The notes beneath the pieces are model-generated. The model was not told where the DNA came from. It saw only the letters and a program-made list of their open reading frames with translations, and made no database searches. Of a stretch of DNA of 64,000 nucleotides, positions 36,501 to 42,390 are shown in pieces (positions within the stretch are counted from its first letter, which is position 1; each line of letters starts with the position of its first letter). The position numbers were made by a program, and so were the translations under genes. This DNA comes from Oceanospirillum maris DSM 6286 (GTDB taxonomy: Bacteria; Pseudomonadota; Gammaproteobacteria; Pseudomonadales; Halomonadaceae): contig NZ_KE383937.1 in the NCBI RefSeq assembly GCF_000422865.1, positions 127,986 to 191,985 on the forward strand, given 5' to 3'.

Positions 36501-38609
36501 GATGATGCTGAGTCACTAGAAATTACTCCGCCAGAAGACTATAGCGGCACGATGGCTATGAATGTTAGCGTTAAAACTGTTGATGGTGATGATGTTCTGG
36601 ATACAGCGGTTACTCAGTCGTTTAATCTAGAGGTAACACCTGTTGCAGACAGCTTAACCATTGATTCTGCAGGTGCTAGTGGCGCGGAAGATACCGCTAT
36701 CGGTTTGGGCTTAGACTTGACCCTTGAAGATAGTTCCGAGCAGGTTAATGTGACGCTAAGTGGTCATGAAACAGGTTCTACATTCTCTATTAATGGCAGC
36801 CCTATTACAGGTACTTCTGGTAGTGGTGGTTCTATTACCTTTGACGGTTTGACCGCTGCCCAGGCGGAGTCATTGGAAATTACTCCGCCGGAAGATTACA
36901 GCGGCACGATGGCGATGAATGTCAGCGTTAAAACCGTTGATGGTGATGATGTTCTGGATACAGCGGTTACTCAATCGTTTAATCTAGAGGTAACACCGGA
37001 AGCAGATCAACCTGATTTAACCTCTTCGGCATTATCAAATGAAACCGATAACGGTGATGGCTCCTTTACTTATGATCTTACCCTTGATGCGGCACTGACA
37101 GATGACAGTGAAACCTTGACGCTGAGACTTGATGGTCTTCCTGATGGTTCTGCATTAACTAATACTGCTGGTGATAGTTTGGTTATTTCGGGTGGCAGCA
37201 TAGTGTTAGAGACTGACCAGTTAGCGGGTCTTAAACTAACCAGCCCTGATCAGCTTGCTGCGGATGGTGCCGGGGGCTTGAATATCGAAGCAACGGCAAT
37301 CTCAACGGAAGATCAAGGTACTGCTGATACCAGTGATGATACGAGTGCAATACAGACGAAGACTATTGTTGACGGTGTGATTGAAGGTATCGCTTATACC
37401 ACTTCTTCTGGACTCGTTGGTTTTACTGACGAGCAAGGAGATTTCCAGTACCGAGAGGGTGATACTGTTACCTTTAAAATTGGCGATGTGGTTATTGGTA
37501 CTGCTACTCCTGAAGACTTAGCGCAATCGAATATTTTCTTACAGGATATTGCTGATGTATCCCGTGCAGATTTGAATGATGAATATGTTGAAAATATGGC
37601 AGTCTTCCTGCAGTCACTGGATGAAGATGGTAATGCGGATAATGGTATTACCATTACCTCGGAAACGCATGCAGCATATGAAGATGTATCTTTAGACTTG
37701 AGCACAGCCAGCGAAGCTGAGGTACGTGATGCTGTTGAGCTGGCAGGTAAAACAGCGATCTCTGAAGAACAGGCGATGGATCATGTTCAGAGAATGCTTC
37801 AGGAACACGGTGGGCAAACGGAGTTTGAAGAACACCTTGATGATGATTTACCGGCTGATGGTTCTTTATCTGCTGATGGCTCTTTATCTGCTGATGGTTC
37901 TTTACCCGTTGAGGGCTCTTTACCCGTTGAGGACTCTTTAATCACTGCCAGTTTTGCTAAAGCGCCTATTGAAGGGCTAACCTATGAAACTAATTCTGGC
38001 TTGAATGGTGAGCTTGATAATGGTGCTTTTAGCTATCAGTCGGGTGATGTTGTAAGCCTCTACGCGGATGATCAACTCGTTGCTGTTTTCGAGGCTGATG
38101 ATGTTGGTAGTGATAGCATTATTACTTTTGAAGAAGCAGGCTTCCTTATGAGTCAAGAAGAGCTGAACCAACTGTTAGCCTCTGATGATGGCGCTGTGGT
38201 AGAAGAGCAACAAACAGCGGACTTGAGTGTCATGGCAGAACCTGAACCGGAAGCTGTTGTGGACTCTGAGCCAGAATCAGAAACTGTAATAGAGGTTGTA
38301 GCAGAGCCGGAGCCAGAATTAACCGTAGAGTTAGACAGCTCTGATAATGACTTTGGCGTACCGGAACAAGAGGAAGTTGACCTCACGGGTGAGAATGATC
38401 TCTTCTTGTTTGGTGAAAGTCAGCATCAAGGTTTGTTAGATGCCCTAGATAATGGTGTACAGCAAAGTTCAGCAGATCAAGGGTGGTTCTCGCAAGTTGA
38501 AGAGGATCAGAGTAACAATGATTCAAGTAACCTTGGTGACTTTGATGGTGCGGCAAGCAGTGATGACTCCGGTTATACCTCGGATGATGATCAGCCTTGT
38601 GAATGGTAA
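27537..38609 (+). CDS. Giant repetitive adhesin, putative type I secretion substrate
   Basis: About 3690 residues, strongly acidic, no signal peptide. Residues 1-215 are a disordered acidic head ending in Glu-Pro repeats. One divergent and eight near-identical Calx-beta/LapA-like repeats of 140-148 residues follow (28182-32130), each with DNDSAFTLKLFASDENGN and DDALADNGETFTVSL. Residues about 1540-3280 are cadherin/Ig-like domains, many ending in TPEAD or TPVAD. Near the end are two related modules (EGIAYTTSSGLVGFTDEQGD and EGLTYETNSGLNGELDNGAF) separated by short DGSLSA repeats. No RTX nonapeptides and no LapG-type AAG cleavage site are obvious. Position after its exporter identifies it as the cargo. 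ATG 27537 follows TTGGGG; the upstream TTG is rejected. Confidence 0.9.
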   Translation: MADQTGKSNESVKGNTTDQNMSDEALLFDESTVLSRGERTEPEEDDRLDTSDIIGRTQESGNENIQTFTPDERDVDRAAYDDGLVLEEELADQIVEEQPAADDPLPDAIDLSEGAQRNIQNNSTPVNESQADPQSPNPGVDDGTSNAVVDDFIDSVDSVDVSLASAADEDDDQTGGEPEVEPDPEVEPEIEPEPEIEPETDQPEPEPEPEPEPTEIELRLFAVVDGEYVPVNTIYEPGYQGDPNSEQDFPELGQYVVIAFDGEGNQLDVQPGGTVTVSIGQPTDSATVGEDFSGPSSLAVTVGQIFEVKAEDDALSDTGETFTLSLDNDWSNPQDYDVVTYGENVTTTIVDEVANDDTNNPVSQDDNDSAFTLKLFASDENGNVITDPSEIHEEGETSAYYVVKAVDESGNVLTNQPTGEVDVDFGNNTAGDGDYTVSGTTVAVGTAFSSTAVDDALADNGETFTVSLVDGSYTEDAANTTDGSGTYETVTYDEATVTTTIIDETDNDPSDISDNDSAFTLKLFASDENGNVTSDASVIHEAGQTSAYYVVKAVDASGNVLEDQPIGDVGVDFGNNTASDGDYTVSGTTVAVGTAFSSTAVDDALADNGETFTVSLVDGSYSEDAANTTDGSGTYETVAYAPDTVTTTIVDETNNDPTDLTDNDSAFTLKLFASDENGNVITDPSEIHEDGETSAYYVVKAVDASGNVLSNQPSGDVNVSFGNNTASDGDYTVSGTTVAVGTAFSSTAVDDVLSDNGETFTVSLDDGSFSNADTYEAVDYDDATVTTTIVDETDNDPADTSDNDSAFTLKLFASDENGNVITDPSEIHEDGETSTYYVVKAVDASGNILADQPTGDVDVNFGNNTSSDGDYTVSGTTVTVGTAFSSTAVDDALADNGETFTVSLVDGSYSQDAANTADGSGAYETVTYAPDTVTTTIIDETSNDPADTTDNDTAFTLKLFASDENGNIITDASEIHEDGETSAYYVVKAVDASGNVLADQPAGDVDVSFGNNTASDSDYTASGTTVAVGTAFSSTAVDDALADNGETFTVSLDDGSFSNAADYEMVDYAPDTVTTTIIDETSNDPADTTDNDSAFTLKLFASDENGNVITDPSEIHEDGETSAYYVVKAVDASGNILTDQPTGDVDVSFGNNTASDGDYTVSGTTVTVGTAFSSTAVDDALADNGETFTVSLVDGSYSQDAANTTDGSGTYETVTYAPDTVTTTIIDETSNDPADTTDNDSAFTLKLFASDENGNVITDPSEIHEAGETSAYYVVKAVDASGNVLDDQPIGDVDVNFGNNTASDGDYTVSGTTVTVGTAFSSTAVDDVLSDNGETFTVSLVDGSYSQDAANTADGSGTYEAVTYAPDTVTTTIIDETDNDPADKTDNDSAYTLKLFASDDQGNLLLDDNGDPLDATQIHEDGETSAYYVVKAVDDSGNVLADQPTGDVDVSFKNNGTTSNADYSVSETNVAINTAFSATAINDASADNGETFTVSLVDGSYSQDAANTSDGSGAYETVTYDDATVTTTIRDLDIQEVEDNKNTQENGDWDITILENLDQIYSGDEFASIKISGIPTDAVLKDGNGDPITLTDGSYTINNWQDAQELTITPATDSSKDIELDYEATLTDGSVDTFTQSIVITPEADQPWTLGDLESETVTYQETLLEDAGWVALDAGWTDGSATYNELTASTGDADGSEVNTVVRFFADDGSNVPNGTQIRYEDAGGVERTFTFSSSKTFVDIPADKLDTLQIKTADDFNGEISLKIKTGVIDSDEDGSGSDNRWSDNGQTNQQWGEADTLVIKVSGDVDLHENLISATSVIAPEDSGRDQDTGALSQNPDGTYDVSGAIDLKINFDQNNYTDTEVIELEIQDIPTDAFVLDANGNMLNGAGESSIKIVLDTDGNYTAQPGDVVLTSKSAFNDYVESLKLISPHDSNEDFTLTLHQKSTEPDWDGSVGGDQIKEVTDTFEVQLTSVADSPVVSGTDVPLELTESGDWQNISGFQISSGEDQNYSEDVYALIRNVPNDVGLRLVDASGDELFDQMVLANADAGGKDWRIDNDTLQKIDSGEYKIQIKTPDADMSGELSFDIRVTVLDTDSDSGQGTSTLVADYTMDFIVKPDVESYGDSQSSGVEDSWISLDLDIGSKDGDTLVEDQYDFNGNSYDLKIEISGLGETGEDIQIQGDNLVIDYANNTVYLNQEDLGSVEILPPMHSNEDISDIDFYRYLKDDMDDSSSTDVDIQEVVTGHTVKVSGVADGWEDVDNSDNATTDDTNGSDNDGFVVSNPDDSGSNETTPLSSIVTRNSNIEDSYHDGVGGTDSSESEYYIIQNQSGVSDNTTWMVDGGINAGNGVWIVPGDALSTADIKILQLDAGDGSLNLEIIPVSKEDDGDILFDQAHTFTIGYAGGSEPVAGVDGDGHLVVDDSSGGGSGSAPSIVVSSKDSGQEDTSVTDVLNGTTAGGASLSYVIDGNATNGSIDTSGMYQLPDGSFVGTGPIDFDPAGEFNGDAEFSVDIIATDSNGNQSFVSENITLDIDPVLDASKVNASGGTETDAATDSIALNIQISSSDTDGSEELKGDVTITPKDGGSLTGPGVTANADGSYTVSPDNLGSVAFVPGAYTHGSYDFDISYTWGDDDANGTVDVSEAISTTFSIKLESEVDQIDVELTPSTTAVNETEDYPLDLSVMQQDSDGSEIASVKINGIPDALIIQDANGNKIGNYSDNGDGTVTVVLKGTEVPDGGGLTLHDTTETYGGSFTLDVTAFSFDKESKEIETGSDNVTLTINPVASAILEVDAGSAQSNKVVGDEDNGGMPLDLDVIMTDLDGSEKLKITFSDEYINEGFSAVYTDAAGDPQPLTDGSYLTAEEAQSIKLVPPSNYSGDFNLTVNVQTVELDASGNVLDLLASPVTKTVAVTVNPEADNVQIADITDITIAEDSAAVSVGLDLTLVDTSELINLTLTGCEPGSVVSIDGRDITVGNNGKVTLNNLTVDDAESLEITPPEDYSGTMAMNVSVKTVDGDDVLDTAVTQSFNLEVTPVADSLTIDSAGASGAEDTAIGLGLDLTLEDSSEQVNVTLSGHETGSTFSINGSPITGTSGSGGSITFDGLTAAQAESLEITPPEDYSGTMAMNVSVKTVDGDDVLDTAVTQSFNLEVTPEADQPDLTSSALSNETDNGDGSFTYDLTLDAALTDDSETLTLRLDGLPDGSALTNTAGDSLVISGGSIVLETDQLAGLKLTSPDQLAADGAGGLNIEATAISTEDQGTADTSDDTSAIQTKTIVDGVIEGIAYTTSSGLVGFTDEQGDFQYREGDTVTFKIGDVVIGTATPEDLAQSNIFLQDIADVSRADLNDEYVENMAVFLQSLDEDGNADNGITITSETHAAYEDVSLDLSTASEAEVRDAVELAGKTAISEEQAMDHVQRMLQEHGGQTEFEEHLDDDLPADGSLSADGSLSADGSLPVEGSLPVEDSLITASFAKAPIEGLTYETNSGLNGELDNGAFSYQSGDVVSLYADDQLVAVFEADDVGSDSIITFEEAGFLMSQEELNQLLASDDGAVVEEQQTADLSVMAEPEPEAVVDSEPESETVIEVVAEPEPELTVELDSSDNDFGVPEQEEVDLTGENDLFLFGESQHQGLLDALDNGVQQSSADQGWFSQVEEDQSNNDSSNLGDFDGAASSDDSGYTSDDDQPCEW
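28632..32130 (+). repeat. Eight tandem 420/444-bp coding repeats
   Basis: Units begin at 28632, 29076, 29520, 29940, 30384, 30804, 31248 and 31692. Lengths are 444 bases except units 3 and 5, which are 420 because a shorter loop (DDGSFSN in place of VDGSYSQDAAN) replaces 8 residues. The last unit carries an 8-residue insertion near its start and a different middle. Nucleotide identity between units is high, so copy number can change by recombination. Confidence 0.92.
37855..37941 (+). repeat. Short 18-bp coding repeat in the adhesin tail
   Basis: Five related 18-base units encode DGSLSA, DGSLSA, DGSLPV, EGSLPV and EDSL-like hexamers. This likely forms a flexible linker between the two C-terminal modules and can expand or contract by slippage. 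Confidence 0.75.
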
Positions 38610-38649
38610 GTGTCTCTACGCTGTAAGCTAACAGCATAAAGATAGAGCA

Positions 38650-38687
38650 ACGGTATAAAGCAGAGTTTGCTTTATGCCGTTTTTTTT
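38650..38687 (+). terminator. Rho-independent terminator after the adhesin gene
   Basis: ACGGTATAAAGCA and TGCTTTATGCCGT pair almost perfectly around a 5-base loop and run straight into eight T residues. It separates the adhesin from the OmpA-like gene. Confidence 0.9.
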
Positions 38688-38715
38688 CAGATATTTTTAA
38701 TTTTTGAGGTTTCGA

Positions 38716-39759
38716 ATGCGTATCAGCAAACTTCTGCTGCTAAGTTGTGTGTGTGCTTATCCTATTTTATCGCAAGCGCAGGAAGGCGTTTATATCGGTG
38801 GTTTTTATGAATCGGTAACCACCGATAATAAGAAAAAGGACAGCGCGGCTTATGACTATATTGATGATGGTGATGGTCCTGGCATAGAAATCGGTGTGCT
38901 TTTTACTCCAACATGGGGGGCACGTCTTGAATGGGCAGAGCAAGACTATAACCGTGGATCAGCTCTTGCCAGTGGCGGTAACGAGCGCCGTCTAGGTTTG
39001 GATCTGATGTATCGTTTTACTGAAAAAAATCATGCGTATACTTTTGCAGGTTTTAAAAGTGTGACACCGGCTGATGGTCATTCGGTTATCAATGTAGGGT
39101 TGGGGGCAAGTCTGCCAGTTGCTTCTCGCTGGTCTCTTTTTGCAGAGGGTGCTGTGTATCAAGGGATGAAAACGGATTTTACGGATTTTGGCATTAAAGC
39201 GGGTGTTCGTTATCAGTTTTACAACAGTGAAATCGATTTTATCCATCCCCATAAACCAGTGCAAACCGTGATAGTTTCAACGCCAGAGCAGGATTTAGAC
39301 CGAGACGGTGTTATTGATCGTTTGGATCTTTGTCCGGGTACGCCAATAACCCATCTTGTTAACGAAGATGGCTGTACTATTGCAGAGCAGTTTGTAGCTT
39401 CTATGGATATTAATATCCTGTTTCCTAATAACTCTGCGGAAGTTGATCTGGCCTACTATCCTGAAATCAAAAAAGTCGCAGATTTTATGGTGGAGAACCC
39501 TGAAACAGCCGTTGAAATTGGCGGGCATACCTCGGCCCCTGCTTCAGCGGAGTATAACCTTAAGCTTTCTGCCGACCGTGCAAACTCCGTAGTTAAGGTT
39601 TTAGTGAATGAGTATGGTATTGATTCCGCTAGAGTGACAGGTAAAGGCTATGGTGAGTTACGCTTGCTGGATCTGAACGACAATGAGCAGGCCCATAGTA
39701 CTAACCGTCGTATTGAAGCTGTTATCTATGCGGTAGAGACGCAAGCCTTAACACGATAG
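38716..39759 (+). CDS. OmpA family outer-membrane protein
   Basis: 347 residues. Signal peptide (MRISKLLLLSC to LSQA), then an eight-stranded OmpA-like barrel (about 25-175), a thrombospondin type 3-like calcium motif (DLDRDGVIDRLDLCPGTP) and a C-terminal OmpA domain (about 225-345) with NNSAEVD, ADRANSVVKVLV and NRRIEAVI, which binds peptidoglycan. The ATG at 38716 has GAGG 6 bases upstream; the TTG at 38704 is not supported. It follows the adhesin after a strong terminator, so it must have its own promoter or rely on read-through. It could anchor or stabilise the export system at the outer membrane, which is inference. Confidence 0.9.
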   Translation: MRISKLLLLSCVCAYPILSQAQEGVYIGGFYESVTTDNKKKDSAAYDYIDDGDGPGIEIGVLFTPTWGARLEWAEQDYNRGSALASGGNERRLGLDLMYRFTEKNHAYTFAGFKSVTPADGHSVINVGLGASLPVASRWSLFAEGAVYQGMKTDFTDFGIKAGVRYQFYNSEIDFIHPHKPVQTVIVSTPEQDLDRDGVIDRLDLCPGTPITHLVNEDGCTIAEQFVASMDINILFPNNSAEVDLAYYPEIKKVADFMVENPETAVEIGGHTSAPASAEYNLKLSADRANSVVKVLVNEYGIDSARVTGKGYGELRLLDLNDNEQAHSTNRRIEAVIYAVETQALTR

Positions 39760-39787
39760 TTCTTAGTAAAAACGATCAAAATGATAT

Positions 39788-39816
39788 AAACCCTCGCGCC
39801 GTGACGGGAGGGTTTT
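39788..39816 (+). terminator. Terminator after the OmpA-like gene
   Basis: AAACCCTC and GAGGGTTT close a stem with inner C-G pairs, followed by a short T-run. It lies 30 bases after the stop codon. Confidence 0.75.
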
Positions 39817-39830
39817 CAGCGAAGCTACAA

Positions 39831-39914
39831 GGTAAGAGGTGATAGCGTAAAGGTAAGAAGCTATAGCGTAAAGGTAAGAAGCTATAGCGTAAAGGTAAGA
39901 AATTATAGCGTAAA
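39831..39914. repeat. Four tandem 21-bp repeats overlapping the end of the kinase gene
   Basis: Units GGTAAGAAGCTATAGCGTAAA begin at 39831, 39852, 39873 and 39894. The innermost copy contains the last codons and stop of the histidine kinase gene (minus strand, Phe-Thr-Leu-stop). The other three are duplicates of this gene end lying beyond the stop. Confidence 0.9.
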
Positions 39915-41288
39915 TCGAGCACTCACTTTCAGTCCACCGAGTTTTGATTGTGAGAAGTTTAACTCGCCTTGATAGCTATCACAGATCGATTTACAGATCG
40001 ATAAACCTAGGCCATGGCCCGCAGACGCTTCGTCGAGCTTTGTTCCTCTTAGGGTGAGCTGGTCTAATAAGTCTTGGCTAACGCCACTACCGTCATCTTC
40101 AATATGAAAGGCCACTTTTTGTCGATTACTCTCTGGGTCTGGTGTTTCCGCTATTAGGGTGAAATAAACATGCTTTGATGCGTACTTTGCAGCGTTATCT
40201 AATAAATTACCAATCAGCTCTAAGGCATCGTCCCGATCAATACCTAAAGAGCTGTTTTCAATATTTATCTGCTGCTTAAAGCTAATCGCAGGGTAAATGC
40301 GCTCCATGACCTGTAGTAGTGGCGTTATATCTTCTGTAGGGTGAAACGATTGACCTGGCAGGCAGCGGCCCGCAATACGGGCACGCTTTAGCTCGCGTTC
40401 TAATAGATATTGAATCTGATCTAAGGCTTGAGCCATCACCTCTTGTTCTTCTTGAGGCAAGGTTCTTTGTTGTAACCTTAGCTGTTGCAAAGGTCGCTTT
40501 AACTCGTGAGCAAAGTTGCCCAAGGCTGAGCGAGAACGTTCGGTCCGCTGTCCCAGCTGATCGACTAAGCGATTAATCTCATCGCTGAGCGGTTTAATCT
40601 CTTTAGGTGGCTGAAAGCCAGTCTCTTGCCCGCTTCCTTGGTGAAGGGATACCACCCTTTGTCTAAGCTGTTCGAAAAAACGAAAACTGTTACGCAATGT
40701 TCTGTGCTGCAGCCACCAAAGCGCCATAAAAGAGAGGGTTAAGAAACTGATAATACTCAGGTTAAAGCGCTTTATATTGTGGGCTAAAGGGTGAATATCT
40801 TCTGCAACCCAGATACGCACTGTTTGGTTATGGAGGGTCACCTTAGTGCTGTATGTTAGTAATAACTGACCTTTAATAATGTTGATCGGGCTTGTGATAC
40901 GCTTAGATAGTAATTTTCTGGGAAGGTTAATATCCCAAAGTGATCGAGAGCGGATAATGGCATCAGGGGTTTTAATCAAGTAGTAATGCCCTGAAAAAGC
41001 CCGTTGATAAAGATCTGAGATACTATCCAGCTCCAGCTCCAATGTTGGTTTTGCGGTGCCGGTGATCGTCGCATCTGGTAATGATGGCGCTTTTAGCTCT
41101 AGGGCTGAAATCAAATTTTCTGCTTCGTTCTCTAGGCGATGGAGTACATAATTATGGCTGAACTCGCGGGAGAGCGTGTTCGTCAATAAAAGTGTGATCA
41201 TCAATACAGCGATCAATACGAGCAGTAAACGAAAGTGAAGCTGTCGCTCGATTGAGGTGTTGTTGGCCTTTTTTCGGAACAGTTTCAT
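39903..41288 (-). CDS. Sensor histidine kinase, PhoQ-like
   Basis: 461 residues. An N-terminal membrane helix (about 22-44), a periplasmic sensor region (about 45-165), a second helix (about 178-198, FNLSIISFLTLSFMALWW), a HAMP-like linker, HisKA with the phospho-acceptor in NFAHELKRP (His 261) and a HATPase domain with the N-box DNAAKYA and G-boxes DDGSGV and GHGLGLSICK. Everything needed for autophosphorylation is present. It overlaps the response regulator gene by four bases. The sensor domain has no recognisable ligand motif. Confidence 0.92.
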   Translation of the reverse strand: MKLFRKKANNTSIERQLHFRLLLVLIAVLMITLLLTNTLSREFSHNYVLHRLENEAENLISALELKAPSLPDATITGTAKPTLELELDSISDLYQRAFSGHYYLIKTPDAIIRSRSLWDINLPRKLLSKRITSPINIIKGQLLLTYSTKVTLHNQTVRIWVAEDIHPLAHNIKRFNLSIISFLTLSFMALWWLQHRTLRNSFRFFEQLRQRVVSLHQGSGQETGFQPPKEIKPLSDEINRLVDQLGQRTERSRSALGNFAHELKRPLQQLRLQQRTLPQEEQEVMAQALDQIQYLLERELKRARIAGRCLPGQSFHPTEDITPLLQVMERIYPAISFKQQINIENSSLGIDRDDALELIGNLLDNAAKYASKHVYFTLIAETPDPESNRQKVAFHIEDDGSGVSQDLLDQLTLRGTKLDEASAGHGLGLSICKSICDSYQGELNFSQSKLGGLKVSARFTL

Positions 41289-41956
41289 TTTTTCGTCGCC
41301 ACGGCGAGTAATTGATAACCTTGCCCGCGCAGCGTCTTGATCCTAGGTTTGCCTAGATATTGGCGCAGTTTGTTAATGTAAACCTCAATAACATTACTGT
41401 CTCTTAAATGGTCGTCTTCATAAATATGCTCACTTAGGCTGTTTTTTGAGAGTACTTGATTGGGGTGAAGTAGCATATAACGCAGTAAACGAAATTCAAT
41501 GGCGCTGAGTAGCTGTTTCGTATCACCTAAAATTAGTTCTCGGGTGTCGACATTTAATGTGATGTCATTTAACGTAATTACATTGCTTGCTTGGCCGTGA
41601 TGGCGGCGCAATACGGCGTCTAATCGAGCGAGTAACTCTTCCGTGTGAAAAGGCTTACCAAGATAATCATCCGCACCTGCTTTTAAACCATCGACGCGTT
41701 CGTGCCAGCTATCTCGAGCTGTTAAAATAAGAACCGGCGTTGAATTACCTTGTTCCCGTAGTTCTTTTAATACGTCAAGCCCAGGCTTTTTGGGTAAACC
41801 TAAATCAAGAATAATGGCATCAAAGTCCTCTTCTGAGGCCCAATATAAGCCATTAACACCATTGTGAGCTTGTTCAATCGCATAGCCCGCTCGGCGAAGA
41901 TCAGGAATAAGCCCTTGGCATAAAGCCAGATCATCTTCCACAAGTAACAGCTTCAT
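41285..41956 (-). CDS. OmpR/PhoP family response regulator
   Basis: 223 residues. Receiver domain about 1-115 with acidic pocket Glu7, Asp8, Asp9, phospho-acceptor Asp51 (ILDLGLPKKPG) and the conserved Lys in GKPFHTEEL. A winged-helix DNA-binding domain follows (about 125-220; LSAIEFRLLRYMLLHPNQVLSK, SNVIEVYINKLRQYLG). It is PhoP/QseB-like. The start overlaps the PepSY gene stop by four bases, and its stop overlaps the kinase start by four, so the three genes form one operon. Confidence 0.94.
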   Translation of the reverse strand: MKLLLVEDDLALCQGLIPDLRRAGYAIEQAHNGVNGLYWASEEDFDAIILDLGLPKKPGLDVLKELREQGNSTPVLILTARDSWHERVDGLKAGADDYLGKPFHTEELLARLDAVLRRHHGQASNVITLNDITLNVDTRELILGDTKQLLSAIEFRLLRYMLLHPNQVLSKNSLSEHIYEDDHLRDSNVIEVYINKLRQYLGKPRIKTLRGQGYQLLAVATKK

Positions 41957-42354
41957 TCTTCCTGTTCCTTTCTTAGAATTTCCCCGGTAGAGGCATCGAG
42001 CTTATATTCCCATACCTCACCTTTATCGTTGAGGTATTCCAGCTCATAAATTAAACGATGGCGTCTACGTTCTAGCTCCGCATCCAATAAGTTACCCTCA
42101 AAGGAATGCTGCTTAATGAGATCAAGTAAGGGTTTTATTTTCCCTTCTTGCATTAATGCACGTACTTCATGGGCAGAAAGCCGTTTACCGGCTTTTGCCT
42201 CATGAATATCTGTCAGGAAAAGAATACTGATAAAGAAAAAGACGGCCGTTAGACTACCGAGTAGTGTTATACGACGATTGCTTTTCTTTTTAGCCATTAG
42301 TTTTAGTATGCTGACGTTAGTCACCTGTCTATCACCTGTATTTGAAAACTGCAT
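41953..42354 (-). CDS. Membrane-anchored PepSY domain protein
   Basis: 133 residues from the ATG at 42354. A single membrane helix (TLLGSLTAVFFFISILFL) is followed by a periplasmic PepSY domain (LSAHEVRALMQEGKIKPLLD to YELEYLNDKGEVWEYKLDASTGEIL). PepSY proteins next to two-component systems commonly modulate the sensor or a periplasmic protease. The true start is uncertain: a GTG at 42324 preceded by AGGTGA is also plausible. It is the first gene of the PepSY-regulator-kinase operon. Confidence 0.85.
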   Translation of the reverse strand: MQFSNTGDRQVTNVSILKLMAKKKSNRRITLLGSLTAVFFFISILFLTDIHEAKAGKRLSAHEVRALMQEGKIKPLLDLIKQHSFEGNLLDAELERRRHRLIYELEYLNDKGEVWEYKLDASTGEILRKEQEE

Positions 42355-42390
42355 ATTCTTTCAATTTAAACCTGCTGTATTAAAACAAGC

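Noticed and set aside
38380..38609. RTX calcium-binding repeats at the adhesin C-terminus
   Set aside because: Only one weak GENDLFLFG-like segment is seen, not a run of GGxGxD nonapeptides.
27537..39759. LapD/LapG cyclic di-GMP adhesin release module
   Set aside because: No gene with the LapG peptidase or LapD HAMP-GGDEF-EAL layout occurs in the window.
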